Of a stretch of 64,000 nt of DNA, positions 1 to 11,135 are shown one piece after another. Origin of the DNA: Actinostola sp. cb2023 (Eukaryota; Cnidaria; Anthozoa; Actiniaria; Actinostolidae); assembly GCA_033675265.1 (NCBI GenBank), contig JAUJYZ010001307.1:124001-188000 (forward strand), in the 5' to 3' direction. Position 1 is the first letter of the stretch, and every line of letters starts with the position of its first letter. The position numbers and the translations under genes are program-made. The notes under the pieces were generated by a model. That model did no database searches and was not told the origin of the DNA. It worked only from the letters and a program-made list of their open reading frames with translations.

Positions 1-53
1 CACCCCGATTTCATGACAGGTGCTCTACCCACTGAGCTACCGAGGCAACTACA
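1..53 (-). repeat. tRNA-derived SINE-like fragment (truncated by window edge)
   Basis: On the minus strand this reads as a tRNA 5' half with an A-box-like GGTAGCTCAGTGGGTAGAGC. The same sequence, complete with a B box, recurs at 53521-53593. The T-arm half would lie left of the window. The repeat nature argues for a SINE or tRNA pseudogene rather than a working tRNA. Confidence 0.55.
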
Positions 54-293
54 GTAGCGTGGAGTTCAAATTAGCTCAAAGACGCTGATTTTAACCGAAC
101 ATTTGCTCCCAGGCCTCACGGAACTGGGAATTGCTTCTGTAATGACGTACGAACCGCATCATGCAGTCACAGTAGTCATAGTAATGTACATTAATGGCTT
201 AACTGCATCGCGCAGTCACATTAAATCAGAATAACTGATATCAGAGCCATCCAACCAACCATCCAAATTACTGATAAGAACTATGATATATGT

Positions 294-387
294 ATAGAAA
301 TGAAAACTGATGGAGAATAACCCGCTCGAGGCGTCTGATTATTCCGAACATTTGTTCTGTATATTCTCCATCAGTTTTCATTTCTAT
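294..387. repeat. hairpin MITE-like element in FRA10AC1 intron
   Basis: Arms of about 26 bp (ATAGAAATGAAAACTGATGG and onward, and its reverse complement ending at 387) surround a ~40-bp spacer. No coding content. Confidence 0.7.
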
Positions 388-495
388 CAAATAATATTGT
401 TGAATCAAATCAAATCAACCTCGATTCAGAATCCAATTGAAATGAAATGAAACAAAATTGAAATTGAAGTTGAAGTTGTCTGCTTATTCCTTCAG

Positions 496-3400
496 GTTTA
501 TCTGGGATGAAGAGGAAGATTCTGACAGTACTTGGTAATGATCAAAAGCTTGAACACATATAACCTCAAAGTGAACATTACATCAATCATGTTATTGATA
601 ATATAATAATATTATTATTATTAATTGTAGAGCCAAGGCATTGTCCTATTAGTTTGCTATTATTGGCAATTATTATCTCAATTACAGAGGTTTCAATATT
701 GAGTGGATGCAGAAGTTCAAATGGCAACTTTGTTTCAGGGTTTTTGGCTTCTATCAATCAAACACTCTCCAACGGAGGGCAGAGCCATATTTCCATGTCA
801 TGTTGAACAATATTTATTCATTTGAACTTCTGAGTCCACGTAATATTGAAAACTACTGTAGAAATTAAATAAATGTTTTGTTCGCAACACATCTGTTTAG
901 GGAAAAAAGGTTAGCTAAAAAGTACCACGACAAGTTATTCAAGGAATACTGCATTGCTGATTTATCACGATACAAAGAAAATAAGGTATTTAAAAATGCA
1001 ATAAAAAATATTGTTTTGGAATGTTCAACATTATGACGAATTATATAGAGTTGTTTTTATATGAGTGGGAAGTAGTTAAGGTGCAGTTTGTGCCATGTGT
1101 TGGCCATGCCGTGTGGTAACCGTGCTGTGTGGTAACTGTGCTGTGTCCAAGCATTCTGATTGGTTGAGCAATGATTTTGCATGCTGTGATTGATTGACTA
1201 GATGTCTTCGATTGAGTACAGTGACAGTAACTCTGTGTCATACATGTAGGTTTCCCACTCATATGAAAAACGACTCTAAGACTAACAGTTACATTATCAT
1301 GCTCTTTAGATTGCATTGAGATGGAGAATAGAGAAAGAAGTCATCGAAGGCAAAGGACAATTTTTCTGTGGAAATAAGAAATGCCAAGAAAATGAAGGTC
1401 TTAAAAGTTGGGAGGTCAATTTTGCATACGAGGAACAGGGAGAGAGTAAGAATGCTTTAGTTAAACTAAGTAAGTATGAATACAATAACACAGTCAAACC
1501 TCACCACACTGGCTACATCGGGACAAATTTGTGTGGCTGTATATAGCTAATTGCATGATCGTTGTCGGATTCAAAATCATAAATCATAGAATCTGAGACC
1601 ACAAGGATGGATGGGAAATCAGTTCATGAGCTGCATTACATACATATATATTCAATGTTCTCGTAGTTTTGAAGGTATATGAGCTATTTAACTACAATCC
1701 TACAAGTCTGGATAAAAAGGTCGATGATTTGACGGTGTTATTTGAGAGTTTTAATTTCCCAGAATTCCTTTTGGTCATAGCTTTCATGATTTTCAACCCG
1801 ACAATGATTATGCAATTAGCTATATACTTGTAACTGTATATTCATCATTTATTTGATAAAGGAGATTAAACTACACTGTAATCATGGGAGCAGAATGCTG
1901 ACATGGACCTGATACCCTGGGGTGGGGTGGACTCATATAAAGAGTGGTGGGGGTGCTTGTCAGAAATTATGAAAATAACCCCTAAGAGGTACCAGAATCT
2001 CGACCTTGTGGGCGTGGCAACAAATAGTTCCCCCATAAAAGGTACCAATTCTCCATGAAAACTTAGTTTCCTGACAACATGATATAATTTAACTGACAAA
2101 TAGGATTGTGTCCAGACTGTTCGTTCCAGCTCAACTACCATCATCAGTAAGTAAGATATTATTACTATATTGTTTTTTTAGAAGAAATAAAATAAAGATT
2201 ATTATTATTATTATTATATTATTATTATGTTGGTGACCTGCAGTGTAAGAACCTTTAAGAGATCTTAGAATGAAGTCGTTGATACAGACAGTTTCACCGT
2301 CTAAGATAATTTTCAATCTTACTGAACTCTGCAACCATAGCTTTCTTTCCTTTCCATCAAAGGAGAAAATTAGCCAAGCAGCTCAAAAAAGAAGAAAAAC
2401 AAAAACAGAGATATGATAAAAAGAAGAAGAAAAAAATAAGAAAAGAGAAGAAGAACTACACAGACAGAAAACATGACACATCTTCATCAAGCTCAGAGGA
2501 AGAAACATCAGATACGTGTAGTGAAGAGAAAACATCCAAATCTGACAAGCAAGGTACCAGTTAGTGTCATTGAGTGTTTCTTGATCCAACCACATGCAGT
2601 GCAACTATTTCTTCTGATGCGCGCGTCTGGAGCTCTCGCGCGTAATTCTTACGGAATAGTGTATTGTGACAGTACACTTGTGAAAGTCTTAGCCTAGTGT
2701 AGCAATTACCCACCCTCCCTGCGTTTTCTCCGTGGGGGGAGGGGAGGGGCAATCTGTTGTGAGGCTATGTGGACGTGTACACGCTACCACAGGAAGCCCA
2801 TAAAAAGATGCGCGCATTCTACGTACGTATCTTTTTATTAAAAATAGCCTCAGAAGAAATATTCTATGCTGACACAAGGAGGGGTAGGCATTCTAACCTC
2901 TATCATATTCTCATGTCAGAATCTGATGTTCCTAAGGCGAGTACAAGTAAAGACGATCAACCTGAAGACATTTGGAAAGGACCAGCAAAGATTGTGCTTG
3001 ACAAAACCAGGTATTTCTTGTTGGACCGGTTTGATTTATTATAAAATAATTAATAACCCCTGTGTAACCGAGTAGTCTGGGAATGAGGCCAGTTGGCATA
3101 CATGATCTGTCAAAAAGCTCTAAAACGTCAATTGCTGGGATTGAATTAGTCTCACACGCAGCCGTTTTTAGTTCTGGGAGCGTTGCGTGACGGAACTAAA
3201 AACGGCTGCGTAGGAGCTGACTAGGTTTGAATCAGCTGATAAAAGTCCATGAATCTATCTAATTATGTGGTCCCAAATGGTGGTCTTCTATCAAGCAGAA
3301 CGTAGTATTCTACTGATTGAAAACTTCCAAATTCAGCTGATAAAAATTGCGCACGAGACCGGAAATGACGTCTACTAAAATCAACCAATCAGCACGTGGA

Positions 3401-3515
3401 CAACACGTGTACCGCCCTTCTGTACTGCGATGGGAATGAAATAAATTCATATGAAAAAATATTATTTTTCAGGGAAGAGGAATTCGATGAATATTTTCAA
3501 GATATGTTTTTATGA
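496..3515 (+). CDS. FRA10AC1: FRA10AC1 homolog, 3' seven exons (5' end outside window)
   Basis: Seven phase-consistent exons rebuild the conserved C-terminal two thirds of FRA10AC1, a nuclear protein linked to pre-mRNA splicing. Exons: 496-534 (IWDEEEDSDSTW), 901-985 (AKKYHDKLFKEYCIADLSRY), 1310-1469 (RWRIEKEVIEGKGQFFC, GLKSWEVNF), 2104-2146 (LCPDCSFQLNYHH), 2363-2553 (Lys-rich then Ser/Glu-rich), 2920-3010 (EDIWKGPAKI) and 3473-3515 (EEEFDEYFQDMFL then TGA). All introns start GT and end AG. A CGNKKC pair in the third exon and a CPDC pair in the fourth form a four-cysteine zinc site split by an intron. The order and the FDEYFQD terminus match the human protein as I recall it. The first codons and promoter lie left of position 1. 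Introns hold MITEs (294-387, 684-861, 1046-1278). The ends converge on the GPCR at 4180-5178. The family call is secure; exact splice sites were read by eye. Confidence 0.9.
684..861. repeat. inverted-repeat element in FRA10AC1 intron
   Basis: The left end (CAATATTGAGTGGATGCAGA, then AGTTCAAATG) is mirrored imperfectly at the right (TTTGAACTTCTGAGTCCACG, then TAATATTGAA). This is a non-coding MITE-like repeat just upstream of the exon at 901. Confidence 0.55.
1046..1278. mobile_element. MITE, TAGAGTCGTTTTCG family, copy 1
   Basis: An inverted-repeat element with ends TAGAGTTGTTTTTATATGAG and its imperfect reverse complement, inside a FRA10AC1 intron. Other copies: 49875-50089 (best preserved), 42598-42773, and a part at about 45500-45593. 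The core carries the shared stretch ATTCTGATTGGTTGAGCAATG. TA flanks the left end, suggesting a TA target as in Tc1/mariner-type MITEs (inference). Confidence 0.75.
1900..2060. repeat. CCCCTAAAAGATACC-type interspersed repeat
   Basis: A non-coding stretch with ACCCCTAAGAGGTACCA and related phrases. Similar G-rich-headed copies occur at about 32630-32960 and 42380-42860. It lies in the FRA10AC1 intron just before the CPDC exon. Confidence 0.5.
3140..3206. repeat. short hairpin in FRA10AC1 last intron
   Basis: ACGCAGCCGTTTTTAGTTC and its exact reverse complement lie about 22 bp apart. No gene content. The 3206-3472 remainder of the intron is unremarkable. Confidence 0.7.
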
Positions 3516-4179
3516 CCCGAATACAGCAGACAATACAGCAACGTGTCATGTGACAGATCCTCCATCACGTGACTCAGATTCATATCCACCGTCACGTGAC
3601 TCAGAAATTCTGACGTCACGAACTTGGATTGGCGAACCAAATGACAGTGTAAATTAGTATTAAAAAAGCAAATAAGAAACCGTAAGCCACAGACAGTACT
3701 GCACCTGGAAGGTCAACGCTTGGAATCTTCCTCGGATAGCCGAGTTGCGTCGCAAAAATCTCGTGGCCCTCCCCACCCTCATTTAACGATGTGAGTTATA
3801 TATAGGTAGCCATAGTCTACTGTTATTTAAATGGTATGGGTACTTTTTACTCAGTTTAAAATAAATAAATTAATATGATACAGCTTGGATGTTGTCTGAA
3901 CAAATTGCGCGCATTTATGTTTAGTACGGGAGCTCTGTGGTCTACCATGGTGTTTTTGACTTATCTTTTTGTAGCCACGATTTTAATAAAAATGGTGCTC
4001 GATTCCACGCCACAGGAAGCACGTGTGTTATTCAAGTGATTTGCGCAGCGGATTCGAGTCGCGAATAATATATATTTCCCCTACGATGGCTAATATTTTG
4101 CTCACAAATTGGTCTACATTGTACTCAGTCTTTCTCATTACAAGAAACGAAAGGACCTGGGTACAAGACTGACATTACA
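3516..4179. other. intergenic, convergent 3' flanks
   Basis: No gene seen. Several CACGTGAC motifs cluster at 3550-3605 (two copies of a TCACGTGACTCAGA phrase). The rest is ordinary AT-rich sequence between two converging genes. Confidence 0.5.
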
Positions 4180-5178
4180 TTATATCACTGACTGAGGACG
4201 TAGACATTCACTAAGTATTGAGCTTGTTCTACGTTTACGTGTTTGATCGTACGTAAGACTTGCGGAATCAGAGTTGGTACGGACAGTCCGCTGACTGCTT
4301 GTGCTTGTGCTTGTGGACCTTTGGCGTTGAAATCGAACGAAACGTAAGAAGAGCTTGCGAAAGGCCCTTCTATAGTTACGGTTCAAACACGTATAAATAG
4401 CGGGGTTCAAACATGAGTTTAGGTACTCCAGCCATTTGATGACGGTCAGCGTTACCATGGAGACATGAAATCGAGGGTTATGAGCATACAAGAGAACAAC
4501 CACAAAAAAAGGACTCCAGCAAACAACAAAGACCCCTATGACTACTGCAATGGTCTTGGCAGCTTTGACGTCACTCATGTAGTTCCTCCCTATTCGCCGG
4601 ACTTGTTTCCTAGCAACCAAATAAATCCGGATATACATGACAATCATTATGGCCAGCGGACAAAAAAAGCTGCCAAACGCAGCAATGTTCATGTAATACT
4701 GGTTCGCATTCCACCGGAGAATGCGTAGGCCAGAAATGACCGCGGCGTAGATCCAGACGAAGAAGATGATGACAATAGCTTTCTTGGGCGACATCTTGTT
4801 CTCATAGTAAAAGGGCATAGTGATGGCAAAGTGTCTATCAATGCTCACAGCCAATAGATTCATGATGGATGCCGTACCACATAGAATGTCCATGCAATCC
4901 CAGAACAACTTCAATTCCTGGCCAAATGTCCATTGGATATTGGTAATCTGCAGTCCACACCAAAAGGGCATGGCGACAACCGCCACAAGGATGTCCGACG
5001 CACTAAGGCTCACTACAAAGTAGTTACAAATAGTTCGTAGCTCGGTAAACATGGAGAAACTAACGCATACCAGGATGTTACCAAGTAGTGTTAGGATGAT
5101 GAGAACTCCTACCAAGATGGCCGCCACTATGTTTGTCGCGCTGGGGTTGATTTCTGTATTTGGTGATGAGATGTTCAT
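4180..5178 (-). CDS. class A GPCR, monoamine-receptor-like, intronless
   Basis: A complete 332-residue single-exon receptor of the plasma membrane with seven hydrophobic segments. Landmarks: N34 (1.50), D62 (2.50), D114-R115-H116 (a DRY variant), W142 (4.50), P174 (5.50), CWSP at 220-223 and NPAIY at 258-262. Counting from R115 puts Asp97 at 3.32 and Trp93 at 3.28. TM6 has F224/F225 after W221-P223, and TM7 has W249 (7.40) and Y252 (7.43). Together these are the amine-binding set of aminergic receptors. Oddly, 3.25 is Lys90 and the short second extracellular loop has no cysteine, so the usual disulfide is missing. The third intracellular loop is short, and the tail is Ser/Thr-rich (about residues 285-320), a plausible phosphorylation zone. 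The gene stands alone, convergent to FRA10AC1. Ligand unknown; the amine assignment is inference from pocket residues. Confidence 0.88.
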   Translation of the reverse strand: MNISSPNTEINPSATNIVAAILVGVLIILTLLGNILVCVSFSMFTELRTICNYFVVSLSASDILVAVVAMPFWCGLQITNIQWTFGQELKLFWDCMDILCGTASIMNLLAVSIDRHFAITMPFYYENKMSPKKAIVIIFFVWIYAAVISGLRILRWNANQYYMNIAAFGSFFCPLAIMIVMYIRIYLVARKQVRRIGRNYMSDVKAAKTIAVVIGVFVVCWSPFFVVVLLYAHNPRFHVSMVTLTVIKWLEYLNSCLNPAIYTCLNRNYRRAFRKLFLRFVRFQRQRSTSTSTSSQRTVRTNSDSASLTYDQTRKRRTSSILSECLRPQSVI

Positions 5179-5275
5179 CTTTGGAAGCTAACATCGATTG
5201 ACTTTGATCAACGACCTGTAGGGAACAAAATGAACCTAACATTATTTTGGATCTGAATACTGACGCTACATTTGA

Positions 5276-5334
5276 ACCTCTCGTAAGCGACCACCTATAA
5301 CGACCACCCTAATAGGTGGTCACTTATAAGAGGT
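5276..5334. repeat. short imperfect hairpin
   Basis: CTCGTAAGCGACCACCTATA is mirrored by TAGGTGGTCACTTATAAGAG just upstream of the GPCR gene. Likely a small MITE remnant. Confidence 0.5.
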
Positions 5335-6300
5335 AAAGGATACAGTGAACCTTGTGCTTGAGCCGATGCTTGCATCCGCCCCGTTTTCACAGCGAAATAA
5401 AACCTCGTATTCTTGCGTCGCTAGTAAACTGAACAGGCGTTATCTTCAGCATAGTATATGATTTATGACCGATACCTATACGACGTATGTGGTGCGACCT
5501 TAGAAACAGGTTCAACTCCTTGACGTTTGAGTGTAATCCCATGATCCTGTTCGGTCGCTACAGTCTTCTACAAGTTTGTAAACATTATCGTTCTTCTGAA
5601 TCTTAATTGCGGTTGTTTTGCCTTGAGCATGCACGCGCTTGGGCTGATTATGTTGATAATCAAATCGTTTTCCTTTCAGTCCTTTCAGATCTAATAAAAG
5701 TGTCAGAATCAACTTCAACTCTCTTCAGTTGAGGCTTTTACTGAATCTTCTTGATAGAGAGATACTTCACCACAAGCGCACTTTTGAAGTGTAGTTTTAC
5801 AATGGCTTGTTTGTTTGTAACGAGAAATTATAGATAATAGATGCGATATAATAAATCAAAGTCAACCGTATTATATAGAAATATATATTGTATTCTTCAG
5901 TCTAATAAGAAAATACTAATTAAAAAGAAGATATATTCCAGATTTGAATGTATTACGTTTTACAATTCAATCCAAAATCGGAAATTCTCCATGAAAGGAA
6001 ATTCTATTTTAGAGCTTTACATTTAGGACCAAAGTATCAGTCCCAAACGCTATCTTTTACACGACCTTATCTCGAACCAGCCCTTAGTAAATTAAAAGAA
6101 GCTCAAATCAGTTCTTTCTGGATTAGAGTTGACGAGTTCACGTCACTACATGCAGGTGAAATCTGTTCACCGAAAACTTAAACATGGAAACATTTATTCA
6201 ATTAATTCGGTTCTCAAAAACTAGAAAAGGAATTGAGGGTACTCGAGCTGTAGAGCGAAGGCGGCTTCTTCACAGAATCAAGCCGTTGTACAGCTGCTTT
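5335..6300. other. intergenic, nothing recognised
   Basis: AT-rich sequence. No reading frame with recognisable protein features and no structured repeat found. Confidence 0.4.
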
Positions 6301-6307
6301 CTAGTCT

Positions 6308-6507
6308 AAAGCCGCATCTACACGAACAAGTTTTCCTTGACAAGGAAAGATTGACAATTTTTTGTCATCTACACGAGCAAGTTTTCCTTGACAAGGTGTT
6401 TTTGTCGTCTACAAAGCCTGAAGCGCTGAAATGATACAGTTGCGAGCAAGTTTTCCTTGTCAAAGAAAACTTGTCAAGGAAAACTTGCTCGTGTAGATTC
6501 AGCTTAA
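6308..6507. mobile_element. MITE, CTACACGAGCAAGTTTTCC family, copy 1
   Basis: Ends read AAGCCGCATCTACACGAACA and, inverted, AAGCTGAATCTACACGAGCA. The interior is made of repeated sense and antisense copies of GCAAGTTTTCCTTGACAAGG. A second copy of the family is at 58254-58420. Confidence 0.75.
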
Positions 6508-6639
6508 CAGAAAGCTTGAAAGATTTCGAAATTAGACTATTTAGTTAGGATAATGTTCATTTACATCTGGTTTTTTTTTTGGCACTTCTCGCGCCACAAT
6601 AAGGACAACATGTGAAAAACTAAACTGTATTTTAATCTA

Positions 6640-6712
6640 GCGACCGAAATAATATCTGAAGAACTAATGACTCATTCTCCATTCTTCAGATATTATTTCA
6701 GTTGCCATATAA
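6640..6712. repeat. hairpin around AAATAATATCTGAAGAA
   Basis: GCGACCGAAATAATATCTGA is mirrored by TCAGATATTATTTCAGTTGC with a ~25-bp loop. Non-coding. The flanking 6713-7310 stretch shows nothing recognisable. Confidence 0.6.
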
Positions 6713-7324
6713 AAAATTCGCGTTAAATTAAAGATTATGCTAGCAATTTACTTACATTTAGTACGCCAATACTGATCACGACCGACAAGCCTAGGAAATT
6801 CCTCGCTTGAAAACTAATTGTTTTGACAATGTTTGGTTATGAAGTATAGGCACTCAGAAAAATACCTCAAATCCGGTCCTCCTTGTTCCGCAAAGAGCTC
6901 AGTGAAAAATGGCCCCTGCAGTTGGTGAACCTTTTTGTACCAGTTCCCCGGCGTTTTTGGTACGTACGTGCTTTGCATTTGAAAGTAGATTAGTAGTCGT
7001 TGCTGCTTTGTTATGTATTCAAATCTTGCGGCTCACTACTTGGTAGTAAAGGAGCCGAATATGACTTTGTAATGCACGAAATAATTCCCGGCTAATTCAG
7101 TACTCTGTGTTCAGTTACAATGTTTTGACGGTAATCCCAAGGAAGTGAAATTGCCATTTCAACGGAGAGCATTAATGAATTTGTCACCATATGTTGTCGA
7201 TAGTTGTAGTCAGGTCAGCAGACAGTAGTTCTCAGAGCATTTAATTAGATATATTGTATGTGATGTGATTCTTGATAACGATCATCATCAGCAGCAGTAC
7301 TGTTTCGCTTTCATCAATATCATC

Positions 7325-7910
7325 GTCATCAGTGGTATTTATTGTTATTGTTTATTGTTATTGTTATTGCCATTGTTTATTGTTATTGCCATTGTTATTG
7401 CCATTGTTTATTGCCATTGTTTATTGTTATTGCCATTGTTTATCCCCTTTATTGTTATTGCCATTGTTTATTTTTATTGACATTGTTTATTGTTATTGCC
7501 ATTGTTTATTGTTATTGTCATTGTTTATTGTTATTGCCATTGTTTATTGTCACTGTTTATTGTTATTGTCATTGTTTATTGTCGTTGTTTATTGCCATTG
7601 TTTATTGCCAATGTTATTGTCATTGTTATTGTCATTGTTCATTTCCATTGTTATTGTCATTGTTTATTGTTATTGTCATTGTCATTGTTCATTGCTATTG
7701 TCATTGTTCATTGTGTCATTGCCATTGTTAGTATTGTCATTGTCATGTTCTTGTTATTTTTTGCTATTGTGTCATTGTATTGTCATTTTATTGTCATTGT
7801 TATTATTTCATTTATTCCCGGTTTCATTTGTCTTTGTTCCGACTCTTTCTCTTATATTTCATTAAACGCCGGCTCTATCTCTTGGAAATCAAACGTTGTT
7901 TATTGTCATT
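7325..7910. repeat. TTATTGTTATTGCCATTG tandem array
   Basis: Irregular 6-bp-based microsatellite/minisatellite made of TTATTG, CCATTG, TCATTG and GTTTAT blocks over almost 600 bp. Frames through it encode only Val/Ile/Tyr/Cys/Leu-rich repeats with no start or splice context, so I do not call a gene. Confidence 0.85.
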
Positions 7911-8065
7911 GATTGTTCTTGTCATTTTCATTTTCCTGTTAAGAAAGTCAATTTCTTGACGACACGTAAACGGCTCTATCTCTTGGAAATCAAACAAATA
8001 CATGACCTGAGAGTTTCAGTTTCCTGCCAAGAAAGTCAATTTCTTGACGACACGTAACGGCACTA
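7865..8065. repeat. two-copy tandem duplication (~100 bp)
   Basis: GGCTCTATCTCTTGGAAATC and AGAAAGTCAATTTCTTGACG each occur twice about 90-100 bp apart. A small local duplication with no gene. Confidence 0.6.
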
Positions 8066-9805
8066 AAACTGAGAACAAATTATGGACTTCTGACGGCTAA
8101 ATTAAATAAGAAAACGATTTTCATAAAGCATGAAGGAAAAAAGTTTTTTCATTACAAAACTTAAGCCGATAACACTTTTATTCATATCACTATATATCTT
8201 GATCTCACAAATCCGGTACCACTGACGTCACGACCAAGTTTATTAAAATGACAAAATTGCCAATACTCTCTGGAAAGGCTTTTGTAACTCTGATTATAAA
8301 CTTTCCCGGCTTTCAACGATGTTCAATCTGAGTATAAGTGAATGCTTTATTTAGGAATTTATCCAGCTCTAATTGCTATTTGACAACGAGATCAGATCCG
8401 GTTCCTGCCGTGAGAAAGCGACAGCTTTTAAGTCTCTCAACAAAACTGACTTGATTCTTTAAAACATAGTTCCTGAACGTCGGAAGTTTCTTACTATCTA
8501 TAAGTTTGTAATATAGAATTCTCAGTCTATCAGCTTTGTCTCAAATGGCTGAGTTATCAGAGTGTCTACATTAAGGAACCAAATGACAAGAAAAACCAAC
8601 ACAGAAATGTCAATGTTGACTTTGCAATGTTTTAGCGCAGATATCCTCTTAGAGAAAAAGCTGCTTGGAGTAGAGTCAGCTTTTAAGTTTTGCTTATTAA
8701 TTCTGATAAAATGGCGTTAAAAATAAGTCTACAAGAGGCTGACTTGGTGCTAGGTATTAAAGCTGAAAACGGGCCGCGTTAGAAACGCTGAATTGAGCTT
8801 ATTCTTAATTAGCGGTAAATAGTCGTGATGCGGAAACATGAAACACAGTTGCTCGTTTTAGAAAGCAAAGTTCAGTTCCTTTTGGACTGCATTGTAAAGA
8901 CGGTCGAGTCTAAATGTGATAAACATTATGTATAGGATAGAATGTTTTCGCAAAAAGCGCAGCTGAAGTAGTATATGCAATTTATATTTCGTTGGGTACG
9001 CAATTTGTTTAGCCCTAAAGTGTTAGCTTCCGATTTCTGAAGCACGTATCAAACAAGGAAAAAATGGTGTAAAATGTCGTGTCTTTAAGTCACAAAGAAG
9101 TTGTGAAAAGCCTAATTCAGTTGACTGACTAGTTTAATTAATACAAAACAATATTTTCCATAGACTTACTTACTATTGGTGATCAAACTGTACGGCTTCA
9201 CGGTGGATGCATGGCAATTAATGAAGAATTCATCAAAAAGTCGTCAGTTCAAATTTGTTTTCTTTTCCTTTTTCTCTGTTATCAGCCCTTGGCTGGTCTA
9301 TCAAAAATGACAAATATATTGATGAAGATAGTTAATCGATTTCATGGCGCCAAACTGCTATCGCGCTAGTCAAATCAGTAACTGTGGCCAATGGCGTTTC
9401 TCTGAATGAAAATGACCGCTGGCGAGTTCAGTTGCCCGCGATACTGGTCAGGTCTTCACAGACTACCGACTGAAGGAACAATTTTTAAAACCATTACAAA
9501 ATAGGCGTTTTCCTTGAATCGTGCGGAAAGCTTCCCTCAATCAAAACAAACATATTTTCAAAATCGTTTCGTTCTTTCTTTATACGAAATCCGTCTATAG
9601 CTTTGCTTGGTTTACCTAAAAGAGTTTTCGAGTTTTCTTTCTGTTCATTGGATTGCAAAATACTGAAGATTACTCAGTTCAATTTGATTGATATGGAAGC
9701 CCAATATTTTGGCGCGAATGTGCGATGACGGCCAGACTTCACTTGATGTTACGCACCTAAGATTGCGTGATGTAACGCTAATGTGAATGCGTGACACACA
9801 CCATG
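8066..9805. other. intergenic, nothing recognised
   Basis: About 1.7 kb without recognisable coding potential, splice-flanked exons or repeats that I could identify. Confidence 0.4.
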
Positions 9806-9950
9806 CCCCGGTTGCACGAAAGGTGAATAGCGCTATCCACCGGATAAGTCCTATCCAACGGATAAAATGTATTGGATAACTGCATCAATTTTATCCGTTG
9901 GATAAGAGTTATCCGGTAGATAGCGCTATTCACCTTTCGTGCAACCGGGG
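9806..9950. mobile_element. MITE, CCCCGGTTGCACGAAAGG family, copy 1
   Basis: A near-perfect palindrome. CCCCGGTTGCACGAAAGGTG opens it and its reverse complement closes it, with inner arms built on ATCC-rich TTATCCGTTGGATAA pieces. A second diverged copy is at 31936-32080. Confidence 0.85.
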
Positions 9951-10740
9951 CCAGGACTTTACGACTTTCTGGGTTTTACATATGCGCAAATGAAGATCGA
10001 TAATAAATATTCATTCATTCATGAACGCGGTGGTATAGTTTCATTCACTTAACAGCTGGGAACTCACTTCGATAGTAATTAACTCAGTTCCTATCAGAAG
10101 TTCCTCTTGCTTGCTGTTTTGCTCCCTCCTTCGCTTCCCTTCCTCTTTTCTTCTTTGAATTCATTTATTCTCAGTTTTTTGAATGATAATATTTTTTTCC
10201 GATTTTTTTCTTACTCTTTTTTTTCTTTTTCTTTATTCATTTCATCTCTTGGTTCTTTCTTTTTAAATGTCTTTTTGAGCCAAAGTGATTTATAACTCTT
10301 AGTCTAAGCTTCCTTCCAGAATTATATCGAGGCTTGGATACTCACGATTAGAAACCACAAGATGGCACCAGCTACTCGACCACGCAAAAACTATTCACAC
10401 ATTTTAACATGAGAAACTAGTAACACTGAATTGCCAAACAATTGCTGGAAAAATACCAAATACAAATTACTAGAAAAATATTCAACTGACCTTACTACGT
10501 TGCCAGTCGTCAGCCCCAGCGCAAAATGGAATCTTATTTTGTCGACAAATGGCTTAGGATAGAACCGTTAATTGTCCGTATAATCAAGCTAATGCATGAC
10601 AAAAGATGAACGATCGGAAAGTCTGATCGCGTCCAGCATGTGGGCTGTGAATGTAAATTCTGTTGTCGGTGTTATTAGATTAAGTTTCACTGTTTATTGA
10701 CTGGTGGGCCATTTAGTGCCTCTAGCGGTGGATGGAAAAA
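9951..10740. other. intergenic, T-rich low complexity
   Basis: 10105-10270 is C/T-rich low-complexity sequence. No gene or structured repeat seen elsewhere in the interval. Confidence 0.4.
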
Positions 10741-10744
10741 CTCC

Positions 10745-11135
10745 TCAATTTATTTTAAAAAGCCAATCAAAATCTCGAGAAACCACTTCAGTGTCCATTT
10801 GCGGAAAGCCAATCGAAAGCTCGAGAAACCATTTCAGTGTGCATTTGAGAAAGCCAATCAGAAAGCTCGAGAAAACATTTCAGTGTCCATTTGAGAAAGC
10901 CAATCGAAAGCTCGAGAAACCATTTCTGGCAGTGTCCGGTTTGAGAAAGCCAATCGTTCGAGAAACCATTTCAGTGTCCATGCATTTGAGAAAGCCAATC
11001 GAAAGCTCGAGAAACCATTTCAGTGTCCATTTGAGAAAGCCAATCGAAAGATCGAGAAACCATTTTAATGTTGGTCTGAGAAAACCAATTATATGCTCAC
11101 CGAGAGTAAACCATTTCAGTGTCTTAGAAAACAAT
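10745..11135. repeat. ~45-bp minisatellite (GAAAGCTCGAGAAACCATTT)
   Basis: About eight degenerate copies of a unit containing GAAAGCCAATCGAAAGCTCG then AGAAACCATTTCAGTGTCCA. Units vary in length by a few bases. Open frames through it are a by-product of the repeat. Confidence 0.85.

Noticed and set aside
7265..7912. Long open frames of Val/Ile/Tyr/Cys
   Set aside because: They are direct translations of the TTATTG/CCATTG array in three frames; no start context or homology.
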